Below, one piece after another: positions 38,377 to 52,432 of a stretch of 64,000 nucleotides of DNA; positions within the stretch are counted from its first letter, which is position 1, and each line of letters begins with the position of its first letter. The stretch is taken from contig JAVVHA010000003.1 of the NCBI GenBank assembly GCA_032249735.1, positions 58,902 through 122,901 of the forward strand, written 5' to 3'. The DNA is from Dehalococcoidia bacterium (lineage in GTDB: Bacteria > Chloroflexota > Dehalococcoidia > SM23-28-2 > HRBIN24). The position numbers and the translations under genes are program-made. Under the pieces are notes generated by a model, which had not been told where the DNA came from, ran no database searches, and worked only from the letters and a program-made list of their open reading frames with translations.

Positions 38377-39221
38377 GCCAGGACAACCCCAGGCCCTCCA
38401 ATCCTATACAGGTGCCCGCTCCCCATGTAACGACGGGTCCCCAAGAGCCCTCCACGGAGGAGCCCATCCTGGAGGTGGAGGGGCTCAACGCCTGGTATGG
38501 CCACTTCCACGCCCTGAAAGATATAAATCTGCGCATCCCACGCCGGCGCATCACCGCCATCATCGGCCCCTCGGGCTGTGGCAAGAGCACCCTCATCAGG
38601 TGCCTCAATCGCATGCACGAGCTGGTGCCAGGGGCCAGAGTGGAGGGGAAGGTCCTCTTCGAGGGGCAGGACATCTACGACCCCCAGGTGGACCCGGTGG
38701 AGGTGCGGACGCGCGTCGGCATGGTGTTCCAGAAGCCCAACCCCTTCCCCAAATCGGTCTTTGAGAACGTGGCCTTCGGCCTACGTATCCACGGATACCG
38801 GGGCAACTTACGGCAGGCGGTGGAGCGCAGCCTGAGGGCCGCCGCCCTGTGGGACGAGGTGAAGGACAAGCTACACCAAAACGCCCTAAGGCTCTCAGGG
38901 GGCCAGCAGCAGCGTTTGTGCATCGCCCGCGCCATCGCCATCGAGCCAGAGGTCATCCTTATGGACGAGCCCTGCTCCGCCCTGGACCCCATCGCCACCC
39001 TGAAGATCGAGGACCTCATGCGGGAGCTGACACAAAGCTATACCATCGTCATCGTCACCCACAACATGCAGCAGGCGGCCCGCGTGTCCGACTATACGGC
39101 CGTGATGATGATGGACGAGGACCGCACGGGACGGATCATCGAGTTCGGCCCCACCCGCGAGGTGTTCACCAACCCCAAGGACCCGCGCACGGAGGCCTAT
39201 ATCACCGGCCGCATCGGCTGA
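38370..39221 (+). CDS. pstB: phosphate ABC transporter ATP-binding protein PstB
   Basis: A 283-residue ATPase starting at ATG 38370, with AGGAGG six bases upstream and a 7-base overlap with pstA. Walker A is GPSGCGKST, the signature [14 protein letters not shown] and Walker [14 protein letters not shown]. The first 30 residues are a Pro-rich extension not needed for the fold. No phoU gene follows, which is unusual for a pst operon. Confidence 0.96.
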   Translation: MVSQDNPRPSNPIQVPAPHVTTGPQEPSTEEPILEVEGLNAWYGHFHALKDINLRIPRRRITAIIGPSGCGKSTLIRCLNRMHELVPGARVEGKVLFEGQDIYDPQVDPVEVRTRVGMVFQKPNPFPKSVFENVAFGLRIHGYRGNLRQAVERSLRAAALWDEVKDKLHQNALRLSGGQQQRLCIARAIAIEPEVILMDEPCSALDPIATLKIEDLMRELTQSYTIVIVTHNMQQAARVSDYTAVMMMDEDRTGRIIEFGPTREVFTNPKDPRTEAYITGRIG

Positions 39222-39254
39222 GCGCCTTGGTCACAACCCGTTAATGGGCGCTCA
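39219..39254. terminator. bidirectional hairpin between pstB and the PEBP gene
   Basis: TGAGCGCC (39219-39226) pairs perfectly with GGCGCTCA (39247-39254) around a 20-base loop. Each arm contains the stop codon of one of the two convergent genes. There is no T run, so termination would be weak or factor-assisted. Confidence 0.45.
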
Positions 39255-39812
39255 AGGGCCTCGACCGTATGTGCCCATAAGCTCGGCCCAGGCCAGCACA
39301 TGACCCTCCATGGCCTTCAGCACCTGGGCCTTGTTAGCACCGGGGGGAAGGTCCAAGGGGGCATGCAAGGCATAGAGGCGGAAGTAGTAGCGGTGGGCGG
39401 GGCCGCGGGGTGGGCACGGGCCCCCATACCCGAGGCGGCCGAAGTCGTTCCGGCCTTGCAGCATCCCCTGGGATAAACGGCCTTCCTTAGCAAGGCCCTC
39501 GGGGAGGGAGGTGAGCTGGCCAGGGATGTTGTAGAGGACCCAGTGGGTGAAGGTGCCCATGGGGGCATCGGGGTCGTCCACGATGAGGACAAAGGCGGCC
39601 GCTTGCGGTGCCCCCTCCCAGGCCAGGGGTGGGGACACGTCCTCCCCATCGCAGGTATAGCGCTGGGGGATGGGCTGGCCTTGGGCGAAGGCGGGGCTGC
39701 GCAGGGTGAAGGTGGGAAGGTTGCTGACGTCTAGCACCCTCTCCTCCTCCCCCCCGGCACAGGCCACCAGAAAGAGCAGGACCAAAAGGAATACCCAGAG
39801 CTTGAGGCCCAC
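39252..39812 (-). CDS. PEBP/YbhB-family lipoprotein
   Basis: A 186-residue protein from GTG 39812; TATAAT stands nine bases before the start, suggesting a leaderless mRNA. The signal peptide ends in the lipobox FLVACAGG. The phosphatidylethanolamine-binding-protein fold is shown by YTCDGEDVSPPLAWEGAP, DDPDAPMGTFTHWVLYNIP and YGGPCPPRGPAHRYYFRLYAL. The bacterial role of this family is unclear. Confidence 0.9.
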   Translation of the reverse strand: MGLKLWVFLLVLLFLVACAGGEEERVLDVSNLPTFTLRSPAFAQGQPIPQRYTCDGEDVSPPLAWEGAPQAAAFVLIVDDPDAPMGTFTHWVLYNIPGQLTSLPEGLAKEGRLSQGMLQGRNDFGRLGYGGPCPPRGPAHRYYFRLYALHAPLDLPPGANKAQVLKAMEGHVLAWAELMGTYGRGP

Positions 39813-39822
39813 TGCACACCCA

Positions 39823-40551
39823 TTATACCCGGACCTCCTCAGGAGGCCATGAGGTAACCCCCCGAGCCATAGCGGAGGAAAGCGCCTGGCGGAGCTGAGC
39901 CAGCTTGCGCAGTCCCTTGCGAGTGTCTGAGGCCACCCGCGCCGGATCACAACACCGCAGCCGCCTCTTGAACAGCCAGTAGGTGAACTCCCGCCACTCG
40001 TCCACGTCCACCCACTCCGAATGAAGGATCCCCCTCTCCTCCCGGAAGCATCTGAGCAGGTGGGCCCTGGTGGCCCCATAGATGCGCAGACATGCCTCGT
40101 CATCGGCGTTGCCGTTCTGCCAGACGTTGGCCATCTGTTCCTTCACCACCTCGTCGTGCACTGCCAGCTGGATGGCCTCCTCCACTAGGACGCCATAGAC
40201 GAAGTTGAGATGGGCGCGGTACTTGGCGGCGCCTATGAGGCGGCGGAACTCGTCCTCGTCCATGGGGGAGGGCAGGCAGCCCCGAAAGAGGAGGGCTTCC
40301 AACTCATCCTGAGGCACCAGATCGGCGATCTCCAGGCAGAGGCGCTCAGCCAGAAGGAGCCAGTCGAAGGCCTCGCCGCCCACGAGGTAGCGGTAGGTGC
40401 GGCCGGCCACCTCCTCTTCGGGCAGGCGCCAGCGGGCGATGGCCTCCAAGAGGGCCACATGCCAGGGCTTTTGGCCCGTCTGGATGGCCTGACGCATCTC
40501 CTGCACAATGGTGCGGGCCTCCACCAAGGGGTCATCGGCGCTCTGAACCAT
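39823..40551 (-). CDS. hypothetical protein downstream of secA
   Basis: A 242-residue soluble protein from ATG 40551, with GAAGGAAGG upstream and 13 bases after the secA stop. It is mainly helical, without signal peptide or recognised motif; it has a His/Glu/Asp-rich middle (SEWVDVDEWREFTYWLFKRR, then CCDP). Close packing with secA implies co-expression. I do not recognise the family. Confidence 0.65.
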   Translation of the reverse strand: MVQSADDPLVEARTIVQEMRQAIQTGQKPWHVALLEAIARWRLPEEEVAGRTYRYLVGGEAFDWLLLAERLCLEIADLVPQDELEALLFRGCLPSPMDEDEFRRLIGAAKYRAHLNFVYGVLVEEAIQLAVHDEVVKEQMANVWQNGNADDEACLRIYGATRAHLLRCFREERGILHSEWVDVDEWREFTYWLFKRRLRCCDPARVASDTRKGLRKLAQLRQALSSAMARGVTSWPPEEVRV

Positions 40552-40564
40552 GGGCCACCTTCCT

Positions 40565-43300
<2,736 letters not shown>

Positions 43301-43301
43301 C

Positions 43302-44258
43302 TCAATGCTCGTCGAAGAGGGCCCCCACCGACTGGCCGGTATGGATGCGGCGGATGGCCTCCCCCAGCAGGGGGGCCACCGATAGGACGGTGATCTTGGG
43401 CAGCATCTTGTGTGGGGGGATGGGGACGGTATCGGTGACCACCAGCTCCTTCAGGGGGCTCTGCTCGATACGCTGGACGGCGGGGCCGGAGAGGACTGGG
43501 TGGGTGCAGCAGGCATAGACCTCCTTGGCGCCGTGACGGAGGACTATGTCCACGGTGGCCACCAGGGTGCCGGCGGTGTCCACCTCATCATCCACGATGA
43601 GGGCCACCCTCCCCTTTACCTCGCCAATGATGTTGACTGCCTCCACCTGCTCCTGGTTGCCCAGGCGGCGCTTCTCCACGATGGCTAGGGGGACATCCAG
43701 GCGGTCGGCCACGCGCCGCGCCCTTTTGGCGTCGCCCACGTCGGTGGCCACCACCGTCACCTCCTCGAGGCGAGGCCCAAACCTATCGCGGAAGTAGCGG
43801 GCTAGGATGGAGAGGGCCGTTAGCTCGTCCACCGGTATGTTGAAGAAGCCTTGGATCTGGCCAGCGTGTAGGTCGATGGTCAAAAGCCTATCGGCCCCCG
43901 CCACCTCCAGGAAGTTGGCGATGAGGCGGGCGGTGATGGGGACCCGCGGCTGGTCCTTCTTATCGCTGCGGCCGTAGGCGTAGTAGGGGACCACGGCCGT
44001 GATGCGGCCGGCGGAGGCCCTCTTGGCGGCGTCGATCATCACCAAGAGCTCCATGATGCGCGTGTTGACTGGGGAGACGAAAGGCTGCACCAAAAAGACG
44101 TCGCGGGAGCGTATGTTCTCCAGATAGCGCACGAAGATGTTCTCGTTGCTGAACTCAAAAACGTCCACCTGGCCCAGGGGTATCTCCAGATAGCGGCAGA
44201 TGGCCTGGGCCAGATCGGGATGGGCCCGCCCGCTGAACACCCGCAGCTCAGTATACAT
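43302..44258 (-). CDS. prs: ribose-phosphate pyrophosphokinase
   Basis: A 318-residue enzyme that makes PRPP for nucleotide, His and Trp synthesis. Typical motifs are [20 protein letters not shown], the ATP-site [20 protein letters not shown], and the PRPP loop [14 protein letters not shown]. Its length matches the family. Confidence 0.97.
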   Translation of the reverse strand: MYTELRVFSGRAHPDLAQAICRYLEIPLGQVDVFEFSNENIFVRYLENIRSRDVFLVQPFVSPVNTRIMELLVMIDAAKRASAGRITAVVPYYAYGRSDKKDQPRVPITARLIANFLEVAGADRLLTIDLHAGQIQGFFNIPVDELTALSILARYFRDRFGPRLEEVTVVATDVGDAKRARRVADRLDVPLAIVEKRRLGNQEQVEAVNIIGEVKGRVALIVDDEVDTAGTLVATVDIVLRHGAKEVYACCTHPVLSGPAVQRIEQSPLKELVVTDTVPIPPHKMLPKITVLSVAPLLGEAIRRIHTGQSVGALFDEH

Positions 44259-44380
44259 ACGGCTCCCCTGCCCTACAAAAGGGGACCTCCTCCTCCTACA
44301 TCAATATAACACATGCCCCTCCTAGCAGCCGTGGCCGGCCATCCCCTGCCCACCAAACCATCCCCTCCCAGCTGCACCCC

Positions 44381-44413
44381 TTGACGGCTAGTTCGTTCTG
44401 CATATAATTGCAG
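44381..44413 (+). promoter_or_regulatory. promoter and palindromic operator of the fur/znu operon
   Basis: TTGACG (44381-44386), a 16-base spacer and TATAAT (44403-44408) form a strong sigma70 promoter. CTGCA-TATAAT-TGCAG (44398-44413) is an inverted repeat exactly centred on the -10 box. The first gene of the operon is a Fur-family repressor, so this is probably its own operator. Confidence 0.7.
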
Positions 44414-44451
44414 TTAGACATGTGGGCATCATTCCTTTGGAGGCGAAGGGC

Positions 44452-44883
44452 ATGGGTTGTGAGAGCGAGACAATGAAAGTTTTGCGACGAGCGGGGCAGA
44501 AGGTGACGCCCCAGCGCATCATGGTCCTCTCCGCCCTTCGCCACGCCGGCGGCCACAAGACGGCCGCCGAGCTGTTGGCGGAGGTGCGCCGTCAGTACCC
44601 CTTCGTGGACATCTCCACCATCTACCGCACCCTGGCGGCGGCCAAGGACTTGCGGCTGGTGGCGGAGGTGCGCATGGGGGGAGGGGAGGTGGAGTACGAG
44701 TGGGTGGGGCAGGACCGCCACCACCACCTCATCTGTCGTCGTTGTGGGGAGGTGAGCCGCATCGACGACGCTTACCTAGGGGGGCTGGCCGCCGCCCTGT
44801 TGGAGGACTACGGCTTCCGCGCCGACCTGGACCACTTCGCCATCTTTGGCCTCTGCCGGCGATGCGGGGAGGAGGGGTCATGA
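44452..44883 (+). CDS. Fur-family metalloregulator, probably Zur
   Basis: A 143-residue repressor; ATG 44452 has GGAGG eight bases upstream. The winged helix is in KVTPQRIMVLSALRHAGGHK and DISTIYRTLAAAKDLRLV. The metal-site His-rich motif is QDRHHHLICRRCGEVSRID, and the structural zinc uses two Cys pairs, CRRC (in that motif) and CRRC near the C-terminus. Being first in an operon with a Zn/Mn-type importer suggests Zur, but Mn or Fe sensing cannot be excluded. Confidence 0.9.
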   Translation: MGCESETMKVLRRAGQKVTPQRIMVLSALRHAGGHKTAAELLAEVRRQYPFVDISTIYRTLAAAKDLRLVAEVRMGGGEVEYEWVGQDRHHHLICRRCGEVSRIDDAYLGGLAAALLEDYGFRADLDHFAIFGLCRRCGEEGS

Positions 44884-45866
44884 GGTGGGCCTTAGCGCTC
44901 ACGGCCTCTGTGCTAATTTTGGCCGCCTGCACCTCCGGTCAGGAGGGGGGCCAGGCGGCCATAAAGGTGGTTACCAGCGTCTCCCCCATCACCAGCATTG
45001 TGGAGAACATCGCTTGTGACCGGGCCCAGGTGGTGGGGGTGATACCGGAGGGGGAGGACTCCCACACCTACGAGCCCCCCACATCGGTGGCCAAGGAGCT
45101 AGCCAGTGCCAGCCTCATCATCCTCAACGGCCTCTACCTGGAGGAACCCCTCCTGGAGATGGCCCAGGCCAACAAGAGACCTGACGCCGAGATCGTTCTC
45201 TTGGCCGACAACGCCATAACCCCTGCCCAGTGGAAGTTCGACTTCAGCTTCCCCAGGGAGCAAGGGAAGCCCAACCCTCACCTTTGGCCCAGCACTCGCT
45301 TGGCCATGGAGTACGCCCGTTTGGCGAAGGAGGCCCTCATCAGGCACGACCCCGATGGGGCCCCCATATACGAGGCCAACTACCAGGCCTTCCTACAACG
45401 CCTCCAAGCCCTGGACCGGGCCACCCAGGAGGCGGTGGCCACCGTTCCTCCCCAGCGCCGCAAGCTGCTCACCTACCACGACTCCTGGGCCTATTGGGCC
45501 GATGATTACGGCTTCCAGGTGATAGGCGCCATCCAGCCATCCGACTTCAAAGAGCCATCGGCCCAGGAGGTAGCCAGCCTCATCAACCAGATCAAAGCAG
45601 AAGGGGTGCCGGCCATCTTCGGCTCGGAGGTCTACCCCAGCAAGGTGATGGAGCAGATAGCCCGCGAGACGGGGGCCCGCTACGTCACCGACCTGCGGGA
45701 CGACGACCTGCCGGAGAAACCAGGCCACCGCCTCCACTCCTATATAGGCATGATGGTGGAGAACGTGCGGGCCATAGTCTCTGCCCTGGGGGGCGACCCT
45801 ACACCCCTGCAGAACGTGGACCCTTCCCTGGTGTGTCCTCAGGGGAGCCGGGCCCGCTACTACTGA
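44880..45866 (+). CDS. znuA: zinc/manganese ABC transporter substrate-binding lipoprotein
   Basis: A 328-residue cluster A-I binding protein. ATG 44880 overlaps the regulator stop (ATGA). The signal peptide has the lipobox LILAAC. Probable metal ligands are the His in DSHTYEP, NPHLWPS and TYHDSW, and an acidic residue in IFGSEVYPSK. There is no His-rich loop like the one found in many ZnuA proteins, so the metal could be Zn or Mn. Confidence 0.92.
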   Translation: MRWALALTASVLILAACTSGQEGGQAAIKVVTSVSPITSIVENIACDRAQVVGVIPEGEDSHTYEPPTSVAKELASASLIILNGLYLEEPLLEMAQANKRPDAEIVLLADNAITPAQWKFDFSFPREQGKPNPHLWPSTRLAMEYARLAKEALIRHDPDGAPIYEANYQAFLQRLQALDRATQEAVATVPPQRRKLLTYHDSWAYWADDYGFQVIGAIQPSDFKEPSAQEVASLINQIKAEGVPAIFGSEVYPSKVMEQIARETGARYVTDLRDDDLPEKPGHRLHSYIGMMVENVRAIVSALGGDPTPLQNVDPSLVCPQGSRARYY

Positions 45867-45874
45867 GGCAAGCC

Positions 45875-46708
45875 ATGCTACATCCATACCCTCACCAGCG
45901 CATGGGCCCCGGCCCCCTGGTCCAGATAAGGGAGCTCACCTGCGGCTACGGCGGCCCCCCAGCCCTCATGGATGTGGACCTAGAGATATGGCCAGGGGAG
46001 TTCGTGGGCCTCCTGGGGCCCAGCGGCGCTGGCAAGACCACCCTTCTGCGGGCCATCCTGGGGTCCGTCCAGATCTACCGGGGCCAGGTGCTGGTGGAGG
46101 GCCAGCCGGTGGGGAGACGTCGGATCCCCGTGGGGTATGTTCCCCAGCTGGAGACAGTGGACTGGAACTTCCCCATCACCGTGGAGGAGGTGGCGCTCTT
46201 GGGTTTGGCCTCTTCCCCATGGCCTTGGCCCATGCCACGGGAGCGGCAGCGGGCGCACGCCGTCCTGGAGCGGCTGGGCATCGCCCACCTGGCCAAGCGC
46301 CAGATCCGAGCCCTATCCGGCGGTCAGCAACAGCGCGCCTTCCTGGCGCGGGCCCTGGTAGCCAATCCCCGCCTTCTCCTCCTGGACGAGCCCACCGCTG
46401 GGGTGGATATTAAGACCCGCGACGACATCCTCCACCTGCTACACGAGCTGAACCACGAGGGGACCACCATCGTCCTCACCACCCATGAGATCAACGCCGT
46501 GGCCGCCCACCTGCCGCGCATCGTATGCCTCAACCGCCAAGTGGTGGCCGATGGCCCGCCATCCCAGGTCCTGACCCCCAAGACCCTGAGGGAGACCTAC
46601 GGGGCAGAGATGGTGGTGGTGGAGCACCAAGGGCTGGTCCTGGTGGCCGAGCGGCCTCACGGCTACTATCAGGAGCACGTGAGCCCAAAGGGGGAGCCTG
46701 GTGCTTGA
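45875..46708 (+). CDS. znuC: zinc/manganese ABC transporter ATPase
   Basis: A 277-residue ATPase; ATG 45875 has GAGG six bases upstream. Walker A is GPSGAGKTT, the signature [16 protein letters not shown] and Walker B LLLLDEPTAGVD. It energises the permease encoded next, whose start overlaps its end by 8 bases. Confidence 0.94.
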   Translation: MLHPYPHQRMGPGPLVQIRELTCGYGGPPALMDVDLEIWPGEFVGLLGPSGAGKTTLLRAILGSVQIYRGQVLVEGQPVGRRRIPVGYVPQLETVDWNFPITVEEVALLGLASSPWPWPMPRERQRAHAVLERLGIAHLAKRQIRALSGGQQQRAFLARALVANPRLLLLDEPTAGVDIKTRDDILHLLHELNHEGTTIVLTTHEINAVAAHLPRIVCLNRQVVADGPPSQVLTPKTLRETYGAEMVVVEHQGLVLVAERPHGYYQEHVSPKGEPGA

Positions 46709-47543
46709 GCCCTTCCAGTACCAGTTCTTTGTGCGGGGTGTAATAGTGGCCTCCTTGGTGGGGGCCTTGTGCGGCCTCATGGGCACCTATGTGGTGCTGA
46801 GGCGCATGAGCTACATCGGCCACGGCCTATCCCATGCCATGTTGGGGGGCGCAGTGGTGAGCTACGTCATGGCCTTCAACTTCTACCTAGGGGCGGGCAT
46901 CTGGGGGTTTCTTTCGGCACTCCTCATTAACGCCCTGGCCCGCCGGCGCAGGGCCGTGGGCGCCGATGCCGTCATCGGCCTCGTTACCACCGCCAGCTTC
47001 GCCCTAGGGGTGGCCATCATCAGCCGTTATCGCACCTTCACCCGCAACTTTGAGGCCGCCCTCTTGGGCAACCTGTTGGGGGTGAGCCCCCAGGACATGT
47101 GGGTGGTGGCAGCTATGACGGGGCTGGCCCTGGCCTTCGTCCTCCTCACTTACCGGAGGCTCCTCTTCCTCACTTTCGACCCGGAGGTGGCCGCCTATTA
47201 TGGGGTGCCCACGGGCTGGCTGGATGCCCTTTTCTCCATCGCCTTGGCGGGGACGGTGGTGGTATCTATGCAGGTGATAGGGGTCACCATGCTGGTGGGG
47301 GTGCTCATCATCCCGGCGGCCACCGCCCGCCTGCTGACGGACCGCTTTCACCTCATGCTGGGCCTCGCCATCATCCTGGGGATGGTAAGCGGCCTAGTGG
47401 GCATCTATGCCAGCTACTTCCTGGACGTATCGTCAGGGGCCAACGTGGTGCTGGTGGCCACTGCCCTCTTCGCTCTGGCCTACGTCTGGTCGGCCCTCCG
47501 CCATCGCCTGGGCGTCATCCAGGGTCTGCAGGCCCTGGACTAG
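46701..47543 (+). CDS. znuB: zinc/manganese ABC transporter permease
   Basis: A 280-residue ABC-3 family permease from GTG 46701 (VLEPFQYQFFVRGVIVASLV). It has about eight helices and the family sequence MSYIGHGLSHAMLGG. It completes the four-gene metal-uptake operon. Confidence 0.94.
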   Translation: MLEPFQYQFFVRGVIVASLVGALCGLMGTYVVLRRMSYIGHGLSHAMLGGAVVSYVMAFNFYLGAGIWGFLSALLINALARRRRAVGADAVIGLVTTASFALGVAIISRYRTFTRNFEAALLGNLLGVSPQDMWVVAAMTGLALAFVLLTYRRLLFLTFDPEVAAYYGVPTGWLDALFSIALAGTVVVSMQVIGVTMLVGVLIIPAATARLLTDRFHLMLGLAIILGMVSGLVGIYASYFLDVSSGANVVLVATALFALAYVWSALRHRLGVIQGLQALD

Positions 47544-47550
47544 CCCTCAG

Positions 47551-47577
47551 CCGCGTCTTCGCGGGTGCCTCTGTTTT
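47551..47577 (+). terminator. possible terminator after znuB
   Basis: CCGCG-TCTT-CGCGG (47551-47564) is a short, stable hairpin followed after a few bases by CTGTTTTG. A second, longer perfect hairpin without a T run, CAGCCCA-AAGC-TGGGCTG, lies at 47597-47614. Confidence 0.4.
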
Positions 47578-47678
47578 GTCGCGAAATGTGAATGGTCAGC
47601 CCAAAGCTGGGCTGGTGTGGACGAGGGCGGCTGCGTCTGCTCCTGTCAGGCCGCCAGCGGCCTATAATGGAACCAGCC

Positions 47679-50059
<2,381 letters not shown>

Positions 50060-50566
50060 CTAGCTACCGCCCCCCTGGGAGGCCCGTCGCTCCTCGGCCA
50101 GCCGCAGGGCCAGCTCCACCGCCTCGCGGGGGTCTTGGACCCGCACGATGCCCGTGGGGTTGTGCATGCCGTATCGGAACTCCCAGGTGTCCAGGCCCAC
50201 GATGGGGATCCCATATATCAGGGCATAGGCGATCTCGGAGAGGGTGCCATAAGCGCCATCGATGGCGATGACTGCCTCTCCCGAGAGCACCACCATGGAG
50301 TTACGGGCGTAACCCAAGCCCGTGTAGATGGGGAACTCCACCCAGGGGTTGGGTGGGCTCTCCTGGGCGTTGTGGCCAGGGAGGATGCCAATGGTGTGAC
50401 CCCCCGCCTGGCGGGCGCCGCGGCACACTCCCTCCATGACCCCTGAGCCGCCGCCGCATACCACCACGGCGCCACGACGGGCCAGCTCTCGGCCCACCTC
50501 CTCGGCCAGGCGCACCGCCTCCGGGGACGCATTCTCCCCTCCTATGACCGATATCATCCGCGCCAT
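50060..50566 (-). CDS. LOG-like / TIGR00725-type nucleotide-binding protein
   Basis: A 168-residue Rossmann-fold protein: SVIGGENASPEAVRLAEEVG, VVVCGGGSGVMEGVCRGA, GLGYARNSMVV and AIDGAYGTLSEIAYAL (the usual PGGxGTxxE motif is changed to DGAYGTLSE). Related proteins bind nucleotides or hydrolyse cytokinin-like phosphoribosyl compounds. The specific role is unknown. Confidence 0.85.
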   Translation of the reverse strand: MARMISVIGGENASPEAVRLAEEVGRELARRGAVVVCGGGSGVMEGVCRGARQAGGHTIGILPGHNAQESPPNPWVEFPIYTGLGYARNSMVVLSGEAVIAIDGAYGTLSEIAYALIYGIPIVGLDTWEFRYGMHNPTGIVRVQDPREAVELALRLAEERRASQGGGS

Positions 50567-50627
50567 AGATCTCCCCGCCCCCTGCTATTTTGGGGGGCAA
50601 GCCCTATCTTACCACAGGCCAGGGGGC

Positions 50628-51557
50628 CTAGGCGCGGGGATGCGCCTTCTGATACACCTCCCGCAGATGGTCACGCGTCAGGTGTGTGTATATCTGGGTG
50701 GTGGCGATGGAGGCGTGGCCCAAGAGCTCCTGCAGGTCCCGCAGGGGCATCCCTCCCCGCAGCATGTGGGTGGCGAAGCTGTGGCGCAGGACATGGGGCG
50801 TCACCCGCCTACCCAGCCCTGCCTCTTGGGCATAGCGGGAGAGGATGAGCCAGAGCCCCTGCCGGGTGAGCCTCTCGCCGCGCCGGTTGAGGAACAAGGC
50901 TTTCTCGTCCTTGTCCCGCGCCAAGAGGGGGCGGCCCTCCTCCAGGTAGGTGCGCAACGCCTCTGCCGCCTGCTCATGGATGGGGATGGCCCTCTCCTTC
51001 CCCCCCTTGCCCCGACACCGCACGAAGGGCGAAGGGCCCAGGTGCACGTCCCCCACGTCCAGCGAAACCAGCTCGGTGACACGCATGCCAGTGGCATATA
51101 GCAGCTCCAGCATGGCCTGGTCCCGCTTGGCCTCGGGCGTCTGCCTTTTGGCCGGCTGCTCCAGCAGCTCGTCCACCTCACTGGGGGAGATGGCCCGTGG
51201 CAGGGCCTTGTGAACCCGCGGCGATGCCAGGGCCTCCCCCACGTTACGGGCCACCATCCCCTCCGCCGCCAGGAAGGAGAAGAAGGACCGCACCGCCGCC
51301 ACCTTGCGCGCCACCGAGCTCTCGCAATAGCCCCGCCTCCGGAGCTCCAACACGAACTCCTGCAGGAGGCGGCGGTTCACCTCCGACCAGGAGATCCCCT
51401 TCCCCACCCTGGACCCAATGAAGTCCACGAGCTGCTGGAGGTCGTTGCGGTAGGCCCCCACCGTGTTGGCTGAGGCCCCCTTCTCCACCTCCAGGTACTC
51501 CAGGAACCTCACCACCCCATCGACCAGCCCCGGGCTGGCCCTCGTGCTGACGGCCAT
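50628..51557 (-). CDS. XerC/XerD-type tyrosine recombinase
   Basis: A 309-residue recombinase with an N-terminal SAM-like core-binding domain (VRFLEYLEVEKGASANTVGA) and a C-terminal catalytic domain. The catalytic residues are visible: Arg in ATGMRVTELVSLD, Lys in GKGGKERAIP, His-x-x-Arg in TPHVLRHSFATHML, His in LLGHASIATTQIYTH and the Tyr in the same segment. It probably resolves chromosome dimers; no integration site or mobile element surrounds it. Confidence 0.93.
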   Translation of the reverse strand: MAVSTRASPGLVDGVVRFLEYLEVEKGASANTVGAYRNDLQQLVDFIGSRVGKGISWSEVNRRLLQEFVLELRRRGYCESSVARKVAAVRSFFSFLAAEGMVARNVGEALASPRVHKALPRAISPSEVDELLEQPAKRQTPEAKRDQAMLELLYATGMRVTELVSLDVGDVHLGPSPFVRCRGKGGKERAIPIHEQAAEALRTYLEEGRPLLARDKDEKALFLNRRGERLTRQGLWLILSRYAQEAGLGRRVTPHVLRHSFATHMLRGGMPLRDLQELLGHASIATTQIYTHLTRDHLREVYQKAHPRA

Positions 51558-51639
51558 CGTCTACCACCTCCCGACCGCTATGTTAGCCTCATGTTAATGC
51601 ATACGCTCATTACACCATCCTAAGAGGCGAGGAGAGATA

Positions 51640-51659
51640 TTTTCCACAAATTCTCCACA
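51640..51659 (+). promoter_or_regulatory. pair of DnaA-box-like sequences
   Basis: TTTTCCACA (51640-51648) and TTCTCCACA (51651-51659) are each close to the TTATCCACA consensus and lie in tandem 11 bases apart, in the gap between the recombinase promoter region and the end of pcm. The pair is too small to be an origin by itself. Confidence 0.35.
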
Positions 51660-51684
51660 TCAGCCGTTAGGCCCGTGACAGGAC

Positions 51685-52368
51685 TCATCCTTCACCCTTA
51701 TAGGCCTCCTCAGGGGGCCAGGCCTCCGGCCCTATTAGTGGAACGAACCGACAGGGCCCTAGGTCACGCCTTTTCCACCCTTTTTTCACCTTCTCCACCA
51801 GCACCAACTCCTGGAGGTCGCGTCCTCCCACGGGTATGACCATGCGGCCGCCGGGGGCCAGCTGGGCCAGCAACGACTGGGGGACGCGGGGGGCAGCGGC
51901 CGTGACGATGATGGCATCATAGGGGGCCTCGTCGGGCCAGCCCAAGACGTCGGGGTGGGCCACATAGACCCGCACGTTGTGGTAGCCCAGCTCCTGCAGC
52001 CGTTGGGCCGCCTTGTGGGCCAGCTCCGGCACCCGCTCCACGCTCACCACCTCGCGGGCCAGGAGGGAGAGGAGGGCCGCTTGGTACCCCGAGCCGGTGC
52101 CCACCTCCAACACCTTCTCCTGCCCTCGCAGGGCGAGGGCGGACGTCATGATGGCCACTATGAGGGGCTGGGAGATGGTCTGCCCGTGGCCGATGGGCAG
52201 GGGGCGGTTCTCATAGGCGTGGGAGGCCAGCTCCGGGGGCACGAACCTCTCCCGTGGCACTTGGGAGATGGCCCATAGCACCCGTTCGTCCTTCACCTCC
52301 TGCCGTAGCTCAGCCAGGAGGAGATCCCGTGTCCATTGCACCCCTTCGGGGGCCAGTTCCCACCTCAC
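51685..52368 (-). CDS. pcm: protein-L-isoaspartate O-methyltransferase
   Basis: A 227-residue SAM methyltransferase that repairs isoaspartyl residues. GTG 52368 has GGGAGG five bases upstream and is preferred to the TTG at 52401. Motifs are RERFVPPELASHAYENRPLP, GQTISQPLIVAIMT and the SAM-binding VLEVGTGSGYQAALLS. Confidence 0.94.
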   Translation of the reverse strand: MRWELAPEGVQWTRDLLLAELRQEVKDERVLWAISQVPRERFVPPELASHAYENRPLPIGHGQTISQPLIVAIMTSALALRGQEKVLEVGTGSGYQAALLSLLAREVVSVERVPELAHKAAQRLQELGYHNVRVYVAHPDVLGWPDEAPYDAIIVTAAAPRVPQSLLAQLAPGGRMVIPVGGRDLQELVLVEKVKKGWKRRDLGPCRFVPLIGPEAWPPEEAYKGEG

Positions 52369-52432
52369 CTCTGCCTCCCGAGGCCAGTATACGCCCCACA
52401 ACCCCCGTCGCCTTCTACAATACCTCCTGGAG

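Noticed and set aside
51560..51620. Possible dif site next to the Xer recombinase gene
   Set aside because: A TCATGTTAA segment resembles one dif half-site, but no matching inverted second half at the right distance was found.
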